A stretch of 64,000 nt of DNA. Source: Nonomuraea africana (GTDB taxonomy: Bacteria; Actinomycetota; Actinomycetes; Streptosporangiales; Streptosporangiaceae). Shown here piece after piece: positions 50,981-59,220 of this stretch. Each line of letters begins with the position of its first letter. The stretch's first letter is position 1. The translations under genes and the position numbers were made by a program. The notes under the pieces are model-generated. The model was given only the letters and a program-made list of their open reading frames with translations, did no database searches and was not told where the DNA came from. The stretch covers positions 5,580,001-5,644,000 of the forward strand of contig NZ_JADBEF010000001.1 in assembly GCF_014873535.1 (NCBI RefSeq), given 5' to 3'.

Positions 50981-51593
50981 GCAGCCAGAGCGCCGCCCGC
51001 TTGAGCAGCGTGTGGTGCACCTCGTTGTCGTAGGAGCGCACGTCGTGCCCGAGGGCGTCGTAGACGAGGCGGCCACGACGTACCGGACGGGCCCAGACCA
51101 GCGGCTGCCCCAGCGACGAGGCCAGCGGCTGGACGTCCGGCAGTACGTCGAGGTCGCTGTAGACCTCGTCCACGAGGTCGAAGTCGCGCAGCCCCTCGAC
51201 GATCGGGTGGCCGCCGAGGACGCGGACGCTCGTCCAGCCCAGCGGGGGATGGTGTGATTTGCCCCAGTTCCAGCAGGCGCCGAGCACGCGCGGCCAGCCC
51301 TGCCAGTCGTCGAAGCAGATCGAGGCGGCGTGCATGCACAGCAGCCCGCCGCCCTTGTCGAGGTGGTCGAGCAACGTGGTGCGGGCCTGGGCCGGCAGCA
51401 TGAAGCCCTTCGCCTGCCAGCGCAGCGCGTTGACGGTGATGAGCTGGTACTCCGACGGCTCGCTGAGCGCTCCCGTGATGTCCTCGGTGATCTCGGACTC
51501 CACGCCGACGTCGGCCAGCACCTGCGCGAGGGCCGCCGACGTGGCGTCGAAGTCGTGGAACAGGCCTCCTGAAAGGATCAGATTTCTCGCCAC
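50952..51593 (-). CDS. ThuA-like (trehalose utilisation) domain protein
   Basis: A 213-residue class I amidotransferase-like protein of the ThuA family: NLILSGGLFHDFDATSAALA, GGGLLCMHAASICFDDWQGW and GRLVYDALGHDVRSYDNEVH are the conserved segments. ThuA proteins are tied to trehalose or related sugar oxidation, but their chemistry is uncertain. No sugar genes flank it here. The start is GTG at 51593. Confidence 0.8.
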   Translation of the reverse strand: MARNLILSGGLFHDFDATSAALAQVLADVGVESEITEDITGALSEPSEYQLITVNALRWQAKGFMLPAQARTTLLDHLDKGGGLLCMHAASICFDDWQGWPRVLGACWNWGKSHHPPLGWTSVRVLGGHPIVEGLRDFDLVDEVYSDLDVLPDVQPLASSLGQPLVWARPVRRGRLVYDALGHDVRSYDNEVHHTLLKRAALWLLKRPLVLGD

Positions 51594-51668
51594 GTCCCAA
51601 CCACATCACGGATGACCCTGAGAAATCCATGGGCGTTCGCTGACCCGGTCGCGGGAAGCACTCCGCGC

Positions 51669-52034
51669 ATGACATCGCTCAAGATCGTTGCCCTGGTGGC
51701 CGCCGCCCTCCTCTCCACGTCCGCAGCCTCGTGCCCGAGCACCTCCCTGCGGGTCGAGGTCACGGTGGCGGAGGGCGTCCCCGCCACGGCGGAGCTGAGG
51801 TGCGGACCGGCGGGCGGCACGCATCCGAGTGCGGTGGCCGCCTGCGCGCTGCTGGACACCGTGAACGGCGACCTGTCGCGCCACCCCGGCGAGCGCGGCA
51901 TCTGCACCAGGGAATACCGCCCGCACACCGTCAGGCTGAGCGGGACCTGGGACGGCAGGACCGTCTCCTACGTGCGGACCTACGGCAACCGCTGCATGAT
52001 GCTCCTGGCCACGGGGGCGGTCTTCGCCTTGTGA
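51669..52034 (+). CDS. Subtilisin-inhibitor-like (SSI family) secreted protease inhibitor
   Basis: A 121-residue protein with a signal peptide (MTSLKIVALVAAALLSTSAAS) and an SSI fold: ELRCGPAGGTHP, ACALL, CTREYRPHTVRLSGTWDG and YGNRCMMLLATG supply the four conserved Cys that form two disulfides. In SSI the reactive bond follows the second residue after the third Cys. Here that P1 residue is Arg (CTRE), which predicts inhibition of trypsin-like rather than subtilisin-like proteases. A Cys at the end of the signal peptide could also be lipidated. Confidence 0.85.
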   Translation: MTSLKIVALVAAALLSTSAASCPSTSLRVEVTVAEGVPATAELRCGPAGGTHPSAVAACALLDTVNGDLSRHPGERGICTREYRPHTVRLSGTWDGRTVSYVRTYGNRCMMLLATGAVFAL

Positions 52035-52111
52035 GCCGCGGCTGCGCGGGACCGACAACAGCCGCGCCAGGCTCATGCTCAACTGGCGCCCCCGGCACCC
52101 TTCCTTCCTCG

Positions 52112-52984
52112 ATGACCAGGAATGATGCAGTCGTGGAATTCGAGACGTATCGCCCCATGCTGCTCGGGCTGGCCTACCGGCTGCTCGGCAGCATGTGGGA
52201 TGCCGAGGACGTGGTCCAGGAGGCCTGGCTGCGCTGGAGCGACACCGACCAGGCGGCGGTGAAGGAGCCCAGGGCCTTCCTCGTCACCATCGTGTCGCGG
52301 CTGGCGCTCGACCAGCTGCGGTCGGCGAGGGTCAGGCGCGAGGCCTACACGGGTCCGTGGCTGCCCGAGCCGGTCCCGACCTCGCAGATCGGGCCGCTCG
52401 ACACCGCCGAGCTGCGCGACACCCTCTCCTACGCCACCCTGCACCTGATGGAACGGCTCTCGCCACCCGAGCGGGCGGTGTTCGTGCTGCGCGAGGCGTT
52501 CGACCTGCCGTACGACGAGATCGCCGCGATCGTGGACGCGAGCGTCGCGAACTGCCGCCAGATGCACCACAGAGCGTCGGTACGGCTGGCCGAGGGCAGG
52601 GATCGCTTCCAGCCCAACCCCGAGGAGCACGCCAGGCTGCTGCTGCGCTTCCTCGACGCCGCGCAGGGCGGCGACCTGTCGGCGCTGACCTCGATGCTCA
52701 GCGACGACGTGGTGGCGTGGACCGACGGCGGGGGCAAGGCCAGGGCGGCGCTGCACCCGATCGAGGGCCGCGAGAAGGTGGTCGCCTTCATCACCGGGCT
52801 CACCAGGCGCTACGCCATCGAGGAGGTACGGGTCCTCGACGTCAACGGCGCGCCCGCGCTGTGGTTCCGGTCGGGCGGCGAGCCGCAGATCGCCGCGGTG
52901 GACCTCCGTGACGGCCTGATCCGCGGCGTCTACGCCATTCGCAACCCGGACAAGCTGAGGTGTGGTTTTCCCCAGGAGGGATGA
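52112..52984 (+). CDS. SigJ-like ECF sigma factor with SnoaL-like C-terminal domain
   Basis: A 290-residue sigma factor of the ECF41/SigJ kind. Region 2 reads YRPMLLGLAYRLLGSMWDAEDV, region 4 LSPPERAVFVLREAFDLPYD with IVDASVANCRQMHHRA. A C-terminal SnoaL/NTF2-like domain of about 110 residues follows (LLLRFLDAAQGGDLSALTSML, then VVAWTDGGGKARA). In this group the extra domain tunes sigma activity in place of an anti-sigma factor. Such genes usually lie beside an oxidoreductase or carboxymuconolactone decarboxylase; here none is adjacent. Confidence 0.85.
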   Translation: MTRNDAVVEFETYRPMLLGLAYRLLGSMWDAEDVVQEAWLRWSDTDQAAVKEPRAFLVTIVSRLALDQLRSARVRREAYTGPWLPEPVPTSQIGPLDTAELRDTLSYATLHLMERLSPPERAVFVLREAFDLPYDEIAAIVDASVANCRQMHHRASVRLAEGRDRFQPNPEEHARLLLRFLDAAQGGDLSALTSMLSDDVVAWTDGGGKARAALHPIEGREKVVAFITGLTRRYAIEEVRVLDVNGAPALWFRSGGEPQIAAVDLRDGLIRGVYAIRNPDKLRCGFPQEG

Positions 52985-53034
52985 GCGGCGAACCTCATTA
53001 CCCCCGCACCCGTCCCCTCCGTAGCGTCTTGCGC

Positions 53035-54081
53035 ATGATCTCTTTCATGAACGTGCTGGTGGCGGCCGCTGTGGCGGTGCCCGGAGCGCAGGTGCAGGAA
53101 CAGCTGGAGGCGCTGCCCAAGACGGCCGCGATCGTCAGGTTGAGCGACGCCGACTCCTCGTGGCAGAGGGCGGCAGGCGTGCGGGACCTCAGGTCGGGAC
53201 GGCCCGCCGTACCCGAGGGGCATTTCCGGATCGGCAGCGTCACCAAGACGTTCGTGGCGACGGTCGTGCTGCAGCTGGTCGACGAGGGCAAGGTGAAGCT
53301 GGACGAGCCCGTCGAGAGCTACCTGCCCGGCGTCGTCCCCGGCGGCGAGAAGATCACCGTGCGGCAGATCCTCGACCACAGCAGCCACCTCCACGACTAC
53401 ATGAGCGAGCCCGGCTACTCCACCAACCGGTGGCGGGGCAAGGAGCGCTTCCGCCACTACTCCCCCGCCGCGCTGCTGAAGGTGGCCTTCGCCAAGAAGC
53501 TGCCGGCGGACGGCCGCTGGCACTACTCCAACACCAACTACGTGGTGGCGGGGCTGCTGGTGGAGAAGGTGACGGGCCGGCCGTACGGGCAGGAGGTCGA
53601 GCGCAGGATCCTGCGGCCCCTCGGGATGCGGCGGACCAGCGTGCCGGGCGACCGGCCGGGGCTGCCCGCGCCGCACGCCCGCGGCTACGAGCCCCTGCCC
53701 GGCGGTGAGCTGGTCGACGCCACGCTGATGAACCCCTCGCTCGACTGGGCGGCGGGCGAGATGATCTCCACGACACGCGACCTCGACGTCTTCTTCGACG
53801 CGCTGCTCACCGGCAAGCTGACCAGCGCCGCCTCGCTCAAGGAGATGCGGACCACGGTCAGGACGGGCGTGGGCTTCGAGTACGGCCTCGGCCTGCAGGC
53901 CTACCCGACGCCCTGCGGGACGAAGGTCTGGGGGCACAGCGGCGAGCTGATCGGCTACCTGACCTTCGCCTTCCGCTCCGACGACGGACGCTCGCTCACG
54001 CTGTCGATCAACCCCTCGGCCACGAACCCGTCCACCGAACAGATCATGGGCATCGCGGCGGCGCAGTTCTGCGATCGGTAG
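53035..54081 (+). CDS. Beta-lactamase-fold serine hydrolase (class C / DD-peptidase type)
   Basis: A 348-residue serine hydrolase. The active-site triad of motifs is complete: SVTK (about residue 65), YSNTNY (about residue 167) and HSG near the C-terminus. The protein starts MISFMNVLVAAAVAVPGAQ, a likely signal peptide, so it is exported. It could be a D-alanyl-D-alanine carboxypeptidase, esterase or beta-lactamase. It lies 50 bp after the sigma gene and may be co-transcribed. Confidence 0.85.
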   Translation: MISFMNVLVAAAVAVPGAQVQEQLEALPKTAAIVRLSDADSSWQRAAGVRDLRSGRPAVPEGHFRIGSVTKTFVATVVLQLVDEGKVKLDEPVESYLPGVVPGGEKITVRQILDHSSHLHDYMSEPGYSTNRWRGKERFRHYSPAALLKVAFAKKLPADGRWHYSNTNYVVAGLLVEKVTGRPYGQEVERRILRPLGMRRTSVPGDRPGLPAPHARGYEPLPGGELVDATLMNPSLDWAAGEMISTTRDLDVFFDALLTGKLTSAASLKEMRTTVRTGVGFEYGLGLQAYPTPCGTKVWGHSGELIGYLTFAFRSDDGRSLTLSINPSATNPSTEQIMGIAAAQFCDR

Positions 54082-54091
54082 TCTCGCTCTT

Positions 54092-54829
54092 ATGGATCTC
54101 GGCATCTCGGGCAAGGTCGCACTCGTCACGGGGGGCAGCGCCGGCATCGGCCTCGCCGCCGCGAAGTCCCTGGCACAGGAGGGCTGCCACGTGTGCGTCG
54201 CCGCGCGCAGCCCCGAACGGCTGGCGGACGCGGTGGTGCAACTCCAGGAGTACGGCAGCGTCGTGCACGCCGTACTCGCCGACGTGGAGGACCCCGCTGC
54301 CGCCGAGCGGGTGGTCGCGGAGACGCGCGAGGTGCTCGGACCCGTCGACATCCTGGTCGCCAACGCGGGCGGGCCGCCCGCGGGCACGTTCGTCGAGGTG
54401 AGCCTGGCCGACTGGGAGGTGGCGGTCCAGCGCAACCTGCTCGGCATGGTCCGGCTGATGCGGGCCGTGCTGCCCGACATGCGCGCGCGGGGGTGGGGCC
54501 GCATCGTCACCATCACCAGCAGGTCGGTGCGGGAGGTGCTCGACGGGCTGGCCCTGTCCAACGCCACCCGTACGGCTGTCGCCGGCGTCGTCCGCACCCT
54601 GGCCAGGGAGGTTGGCGGCGACGGGATCCTGGTGAACAACGTGCTGCCGGGCCCCATCGACACCGAGCGGCTGCGGTCACTCGGGTACGTGGGCAGCACG
54701 CCGATCGGGCGGATCGGGCGGCCCGAGGAGGTCGGCGACGTGGTGGCGTTCCTGGCCAGCGAGCGCGCCTCGTTCGTCAACGGCGTGTCCCTGCTGGTCG
54801 ACGGCGGGGAGAGCAGGATCGTGGCCTGA
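54092..54829 (+). CDS. SDR-fold protein lacking the usual Tyr/Lys
   Basis: A 245-residue SDR-fold protein: VALVTGGSAGIGLAAAKSLA, VANAGGPPAG and FVNGVSLLVDGGE are ordinary. Where classical SDRs have YxxxK it reads SNATRTAV, so Tyr is replaced by Ser and Lys by Arg. The TSRSV serine remains. A group of FabG-like proteins with SN-xxR-xAV is known from sequence, with uncertain activity. It begins 10 bp after the hydrolase gene. Confidence 0.75.
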   Translation: MDLGISGKVALVTGGSAGIGLAAAKSLAQEGCHVCVAARSPERLADAVVQLQEYGSVVHAVLADVEDPAAAERVVAETREVLGPVDILVANAGGPPAGTFVEVSLADWEVAVQRNLLGMVRLMRAVLPDMRARGWGRIVTITSRSVREVLDGLALSNATRTAVAGVVRTLAREVGGDGILVNNVLPGPIDTERLRSLGYVGSTPIGRIGRPEEVGDVVAFLASERASFVNGVSLLVDGGESRIVA

Positions 54830-54904
54830 GCCCCCGCGCGCTGTCCACGAGAACCGCAACCCATGACATCCTTCCTGTAACAGCGAAAAGGGGAGGACGG
54901 GGGC

Positions 54905-56554
54905 ATGGACAAGCCGGTCATCGTGACGGTTGACGACGACCCGGGCGTGTCGAGGGCGGTCGCCCGCGACCTTCGGAAGAGATACGGCCAGCAGTACCGC
55001 ATCGTCCGAGCGGAGACCGCCGAGCAGGGCATCGACGCGGTGCGCGAGATGCGCCTGCGCGGCGACGAGGTGGCGGTCATCCTGGCCGACTACCGGATGC
55101 CGCAGATGAACGGCGTGCAGTTCCTCGAAGCGGCGATGGACATGTACCCGTTCGCGCGCAGGGTGCTGCTCACCGCGTACGCCGACACCGACGCCGCCAT
55201 CCAGGCGATCAACGTCGTCGACCTCGACCACTACCTGCTCAAGCCGTGGGACCCGCCGGACGAGAAGTTCTATCCGGTGATCGACGGCCAGCTCGACGCG
55301 TGGCTGCGTACCGACAGGCAGGTCAGGCCCGAGCTGCAGGTGGTCGGCGACCGGTGGTCCGCGCAGTCCTACCGGGTGCGCGACTTCCTGGCCCGCAACC
55401 ACGTCCCCTACCAGTGGATGCTGGCCGAGGACCCCGAGGGCAAGCAGCTCGTCGCGGCGGTGGGCTCCGACTGCCACCTCCCTCTCGTGATCACCTCCGA
55501 GGGCGAGCAGCTCCAGGCGCCCGACCAGTCGACGCTCGCCTCGGCCGTGGGCCTGTCCACCACGCCCTCGACCGACTTCTACGACCTCATCGTGGTCGGC
55601 GGCGGGCCCGCCGGGCTTGGCGCGGCCGTCTACGGCGCCTCCGAGGGACTGCGCACGGTCCTCGTCGAGGCGCACGCCTCGGGCGGCCAGGCGGGACAGA
55701 GCTCGCGCATCGAGAACTACCTCGGCTTCCCCGACGGCGTCTCCGGCGCGCAGCTGGCCGACCGGGCGCGTAGGCAGGCGCTGAAGTTCGGCGCCGAGCT
55801 GCTCAGCGCGCGCAAGGTGATGAGCCTGGAGGCCAAGGGCCAGGCCAGGGTCGTCGGCTTCAGGGACGGCGGGGAGATCGCCGCGCACGCCGTCATCCTC
55901 GCCACCGGCGTCACCTACCGCAGACTCGAGGCTCCCGGCCTCGACGACTTCGTCGGCAGGGGCGTCTTCTACGGCGCCGCGCTCACCGAGGCGCCCTCCT
56001 GCAGGGACAGCGAGGTGTTCATCGTCGGCGCGGCCAACTCGGCCGGGCAGGCGGCCGTCTACCTGGCGGGATTCGCGAGCAAGGTCCACTTGTTGGTGAG
56101 GGGTGATGGTTTGGAGAAGTCCATGTCCTACTACCTCATCGAGCAGATCGCGGCGATCCCCAACATCGAGGTCCACTACGAGACCCAGGTGGCCGGCGGC
56201 GCGGGAGACGACCACCTCGAACAGCTGACGCTGGACACCAGGGGCACGTCCTGGACGACCGACGCCTCGTGGCTGTTCGTCTTCATCGGCGCCGAGCCCT
56301 ACACCTCCTGGCTGGGCGATGACGTGGAGCGCGACGCCAAGGGCTTCGTGCTCACCGGGCCCGACCTGGTGGCGCATGGCGAGCGGCCGCGCAACTGGCC
56401 GCTGCGGCGGCAGCCGTACTTCCTGGAGACGAACATCCCCGGCGTGTTCGCCGCCGGCGACGTGCGCGCCGACTCGATCAAGAGGGTCGCCTCCGCCGTC
56501 GGCGAGGGCGCCATGGCCGTGGCTCTGGTGCACCGCTACCTGGAGAAGCAATGA
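54905..56554 (+). CDS. Fused response regulator / glutaredoxin-like / thioredoxin-reductase-like flavoprotein
   Basis: A 549-residue three-part protein. Residues 5-125 are a receiver with the acidic pair in VDDDPGV, phospho-acceptor D62 in ILADYRMPQMNG, T90 and K113. Residues 145-215 look glutaredoxin-like (VGDRWSAQSYRVRDFLARNH), but SAQS stands where CxxC should be. Residues 225-549 are a thioredoxin-reductase-like FAD/NADPH domain: VVGGGPAGLGAAVYGASEGL, IVGAANSAGQAAVYLAG, FAAGDVRADSIKRVASAVGEG. Its redox CxxC is replaced by GAAL. So the flavin may reduce something else, or the domain may sense NADPH. The histidine kinase gene follows with overlap. Confidence 0.85.
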   Translation: MDKPVIVTVDDDPGVSRAVARDLRKRYGQQYRIVRAETAEQGIDAVREMRLRGDEVAVILADYRMPQMNGVQFLEAAMDMYPFARRVLLTAYADTDAAIQAINVVDLDHYLLKPWDPPDEKFYPVIDGQLDAWLRTDRQVRPELQVVGDRWSAQSYRVRDFLARNHVPYQWMLAEDPEGKQLVAAVGSDCHLPLVITSEGEQLQAPDQSTLASAVGLSTTPSTDFYDLIVVGGGPAGLGAAVYGASEGLRTVLVEAHASGGQAGQSSRIENYLGFPDGVSGAQLADRARRQALKFGAELLSARKVMSLEAKGQARVVGFRDGGEIAAHAVILATGVTYRRLEAPGLDDFVGRGVFYGAALTEAPSCRDSEVFIVGAANSAGQAAVYLAGFASKVHLLVRGDGLEKSMSYYLIEQIAAIPNIEVHYETQVAGGAGDDHLEQLTLDTRGTSWTTDASWLFVFIGAEPYTSWLGDDVERDAKGFVLTGPDLVAHGERPRNWPLRRQPYFLETNIPGVFAAGDVRADSIKRVASAVGEGAMAVALVHRYLEKQ

Positions 56555-57969
56555 TCGACATAGACGAATTGCGCAAGCTCTTCCTCTTCGAGCGGCTGAC
56601 CGACGAGCAGCTGACTCTGCTGGCCACCAAGGGCGAGGTCCGCAGCTACGCGCGCGACGAGTTCGTCCTGCGCCAGGGCGAGCCGTCCGAGCACTTCTTC
56701 GTCCTCATCGAGGGCGAGGTCCAGATGCTGACCGACACCAGCGCGGGTCCCGTCTCCCAGCCGCGCACCGCGCAGCCCGGCGTCTACGCGGGCGCCGTCC
56801 AGGCCTACCTGGGCAACCGCGCGCCCGACGTCTACCAGCACTCGCTGCGCGCCACCGCGCCGTCCCGCATGTTCGTGCTGCCCGCCAAGAAGTTCGGCTA
56901 CATCGTCACCGAGTGGTTCCCGATGGCCTTCCACCTGCTGGAGGGCATGACGTACGGCGGGCGCGCGGCGCGCGAGATCATCGACAGGCGGCAGCGGCTG
57001 ACCGCGCTCGGCACGATCACCGCGGGGCTCACGCACGAGCTGAACAACCCCGCGGCGGCCGCCGTACGGGCGGTGAGCGAGCTCCGCACGCTCATCAGGG
57101 CCTCGCGCATCCAGCTGGCCGGGCTGGCGGCCGACGGGATAGCGCCACAGAAGCTGTTGCACCTCATCGAGATGGCCGACGCCTGCGCGCAGGCCGTCGG
57201 CACGCTGCCGCCCCGCAGCCCGATGGAGATCTCCGACGCCGAGGACACCATCGGCGACGCGCTGGAGGAGCTCGGCGTCGAGGACGCGTGGGAGCTGGCG
57301 CCTTCGCTGGTGAACGCCGGGTTCACGCTCGACACCCTGGCCAAGATCCGCACCAAGGTGGGCGACGAGCACGCGGGAGCCGCGCTGCGCTGGCTGTCGG
57401 AGGCCACCGAGATCTCCCAGATGCTGGGCGAGGTCACCGAGGCCACCGAGCGGATCACGTCGCTGCTCGCCTCCGCCAAGCAGTACTCCCAGATGGACCG
57501 GGCGCCGTTCAGTGTGATCGACGTGCACGAACTGCTGGACAGCACGCTGGCCATCTTCCGGGGCAAGATCCCGCCGGGGATCTCCGTGGTCACCGACTAC
57601 GACAGGTCGCTGCCCGCGATCCCGGCGTACGGCGGCGAGCTGAACCAGGTGTGGACGAACCTGATCCACAACGCGCTCGACGCGATGGGCGAGGAGGGCA
57701 CCCTCACCATCAGGACGGCGCACGACGAGGACGAGGCGATCATCGAGATCGGCGACACGGGGCCGGGGGTGGCGGACGAGATCAAGGAACGCATCTTCGA
57801 GCCGTTCTTCACTACCAAGAACGTGGGGAAGGGGACGGGACTCGGGCTGGACATCTCGTACCGGATCGTGGCGGGGCGGCATGGTGGTGAGCTGAAGGTA
57901 CGGTCCGTGCCGGGTGACACGTGGTTCGAGGTCCGCCTCCCCCTCCGCGAAACCCCCGGCCCTTCCTGA
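56551..57969 (+). CDS. Histidine kinase with N-terminal cyclic-nucleotide-binding domain
   Basis: A 472-residue cytosolic sensor kinase. Residues 10-125 form a CRP-type cNMP domain (LFLFERLTDEQL, REFV-like DEFVLRQGEPSEHFFVLIEG). The H-box is GTITAGLTHELNNPAAAAV with H162. A roughly 170-residue helical insert precedes the second dimerisation segment. The ATPase has NQVWTNLIHNALDAM, IGDTGPGV and GKGTGLGLDIS. There is no membrane helix. Its ATG overlaps the stop of the receiver-flavoprotein gene, so the two are partners: kinase and fused receiver. Confidence 0.9.
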   Translation: MIDIDELRKLFLFERLTDEQLTLLATKGEVRSYARDEFVLRQGEPSEHFFVLIEGEVQMLTDTSAGPVSQPRTAQPGVYAGAVQAYLGNRAPDVYQHSLRATAPSRMFVLPAKKFGYIVTEWFPMAFHLLEGMTYGGRAAREIIDRRQRLTALGTITAGLTHELNNPAAAAVRAVSELRTLIRASRIQLAGLAADGIAPQKLLHLIEMADACAQAVGTLPPRSPMEISDAEDTIGDALEELGVEDAWELAPSLVNAGFTLDTLAKIRTKVGDEHAGAALRWLSEATEISQMLGEVTEATERITSLLASAKQYSQMDRAPFSVIDVHELLDSTLAIFRGKIPPGISVVTDYDRSLPAIPAYGGELNQVWTNLIHNALDAMGEEGTLTIRTAHDEDEAIIEIGDTGPGVADEIKERIFEPFFTTKNVGKGTGLGLDISYRIVAGRHGGELKVRSVPGDTWFEVRLPLRETPGPS

Positions 57970-58288
57970 CGACGACCCGCCGTCGGCTGCCTCGACTTCT
58001 GCTGTGCGAGGTTCCGTGGAGAGTGCCGGCACTCTCCACGGAAGACCTGACCTCCTCGTGAGGAGCCGCCACCCACCCCGCGGGGAGGGTCGCCACACCC
58101 GGCGGGAAGCGTCGCCACACCCGGCTGGGAGCATCGCGACACCCGGCGGGGAGCATCGCCACGCCCCACGGGGAGCATCGCCACCCCGCAAAGACCGCGC
58201 TCCACCTTCGAGAACCCCCGACCAGCTCTCCCGCAGGACCCTCGACCCATCTCCCGCAGGACCCTCGACCCATCTCCCGAGACCATGG
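57970..58288. repeat. Non-coding region with hairpin and two 22-bp repeat families
   Basis: TTCCGTGGAGAGTGCC at 58012-58027 and its complement to 58043 form a perfect 32-bp palindrome, a likely terminator. From about 58088 to 58200 a 22-bp unit (variants of agcatcgccacacccggcgg) is repeated nearly five times with a few changes. From about 58227 to 58280 a different 22-bp unit (ctcccgcaggaccctcgacc plus ca) is repeated. No gene is seen. Confidence 0.8.
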
Positions 58289-58870
58289 TCAGGCGATGAG
58301 CGCCGGTGCCAGCGCGCGCACGAGGTCAGCAGCGAACCGGTCGGCGTCGTCGGGCAGTTCCACCAGGTGCTCAAAGAACGCCCGCTGAAAACACGCCCCC
58401 AACAGCAACGCCGCCGCCGCGTCCGGATCGGCCCCGGCCAGGACCCGACCGCGCCGCTGCTCGGCCCGCAGGAATCTCGCCAGCGCCAGCACCGCCTGAT
58501 GCGGCCCCGACTTGGTGATCGCGAACGAAGTCCGCATCACGTCGAGCAGCATGGGGTCCCCGAACATCCCTCCCGCCAGCGGCAGCACGTCCTTGTACAG
58601 CCGGACCGCGGCCAGCGCGTACTCGGTGAGATTCGCCTCGAGCGAGCCCTTCCCCACGTTGGCGTGCAGCCTCGCGGACGCCTCCTTCAGCACCGGGAGC
58701 CGCTCCCTGAACACCGCGTTGAACAGCATCTCCTTGCTGGAGAAGTGCTTGTAGAGCAACGCCTCGGAGCAGTCGGCGGCTCTCGCGATCTCCTTGGTCG
58801 TCGCCCTGGCCACCCCGAGGTCGCGCATCGCTCGGGTGGCCGCGTCGAGAATCCGTTCCCGCGTGTCCAT
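58289..58870 (-). CDS. TetR family transcriptional regulator
   Basis: A 193-residue TetR protein: RERILDAATRAMRDLGVARA, then the helix-turn-helix TTKEIARAADCSEALLYKHF. The ligand domain is helical with no recognised class. It is divergent from an NAD(P)H-binding protein gene at 59221, with two palindromic sites directly upstream of its own start, so autoregulation is likely; control of the divergent gene is possible but 290 bp away. Confidence 0.9.
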   Translation of the reverse strand: MDTRERILDAATRAMRDLGVARATTKEIARAADCSEALLYKHFSSKEMLFNAVFRERLPVLKEASARLHANVGKGSLEANLTEYALAAVRLYKDVLPLAGGMFGDPMLLDVMRTSFAITKSGPHQAVLALARFLRAEQRRGRVLAGADPDAAAALLLGACFQRAFFEHLVELPDDADRFAADLVRALAPALIA

Positions 58871-58892
58871 AAGAGGCCCCCTTGACGAGTGA

Positions 58893-58930
58893 GTGAGTGC
58901 TTACCCATCATAGGGTGAGTAAGCACTCAC
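58893..58930. promoter_or_regulatory. Tandem TetR operators
   Basis: GTGAGT-AAGC-ACTCAC (58915-58930) is a perfect palindrome, and GTGAGTGCTTACCCAT (58893-58908) is a looser copy. Together GTGAGTGCTTAC and GTAAGCACTCAC form 12-bp inverted arms, 22 bp upstream of the TetR start. Confidence 0.75.
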
Positions 58931-58989
58931 CCACCCCTGAAAGGCCCGACTCGACCGAACCCCCACCACCAACACCAACCGGCCACCCA

Positions 58990-59081
58990 GGGATCGGACT
59001 TGATCGCACGCAAACCCGCCCACGGGATCCGACTTGATCGCACGCAAACCCACCCACGGGATCCGACTTGATCGCACGCAA
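58990..59081. repeat. 34-bp direct repeat, 2.7 copies
   Basis: Units at 58990-59023, 59024-59057 and 59058-59081 (partial) read gggatccgacttgatcgcac followed by gcaaacccacccac, with two single-base differences in the first. The array lies in the 350-bp region between the TetR gene and the NAD(P)H-binding gene. Confidence 0.9.
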
Positions 59082-59220
59082 GTCCGGCCGGAGCACTGAC
59101 CCGACGACCGCAACCCAGCCGCACACCCAGGGCTCGAGCGTCACCTGCGAACGCCCACCCCAGAGCGTTCGGGCTCGACCGAAGCCCCCCATGCAAGCCG
59201 CAGCAGCGAAAGGAGCCCTC

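Noticed and set aside
58990-59081. 34-bp repeats as a CRISPR array
   Set aside because: The copies abut with no spacers, are fewer than three, and no cas gene is present.
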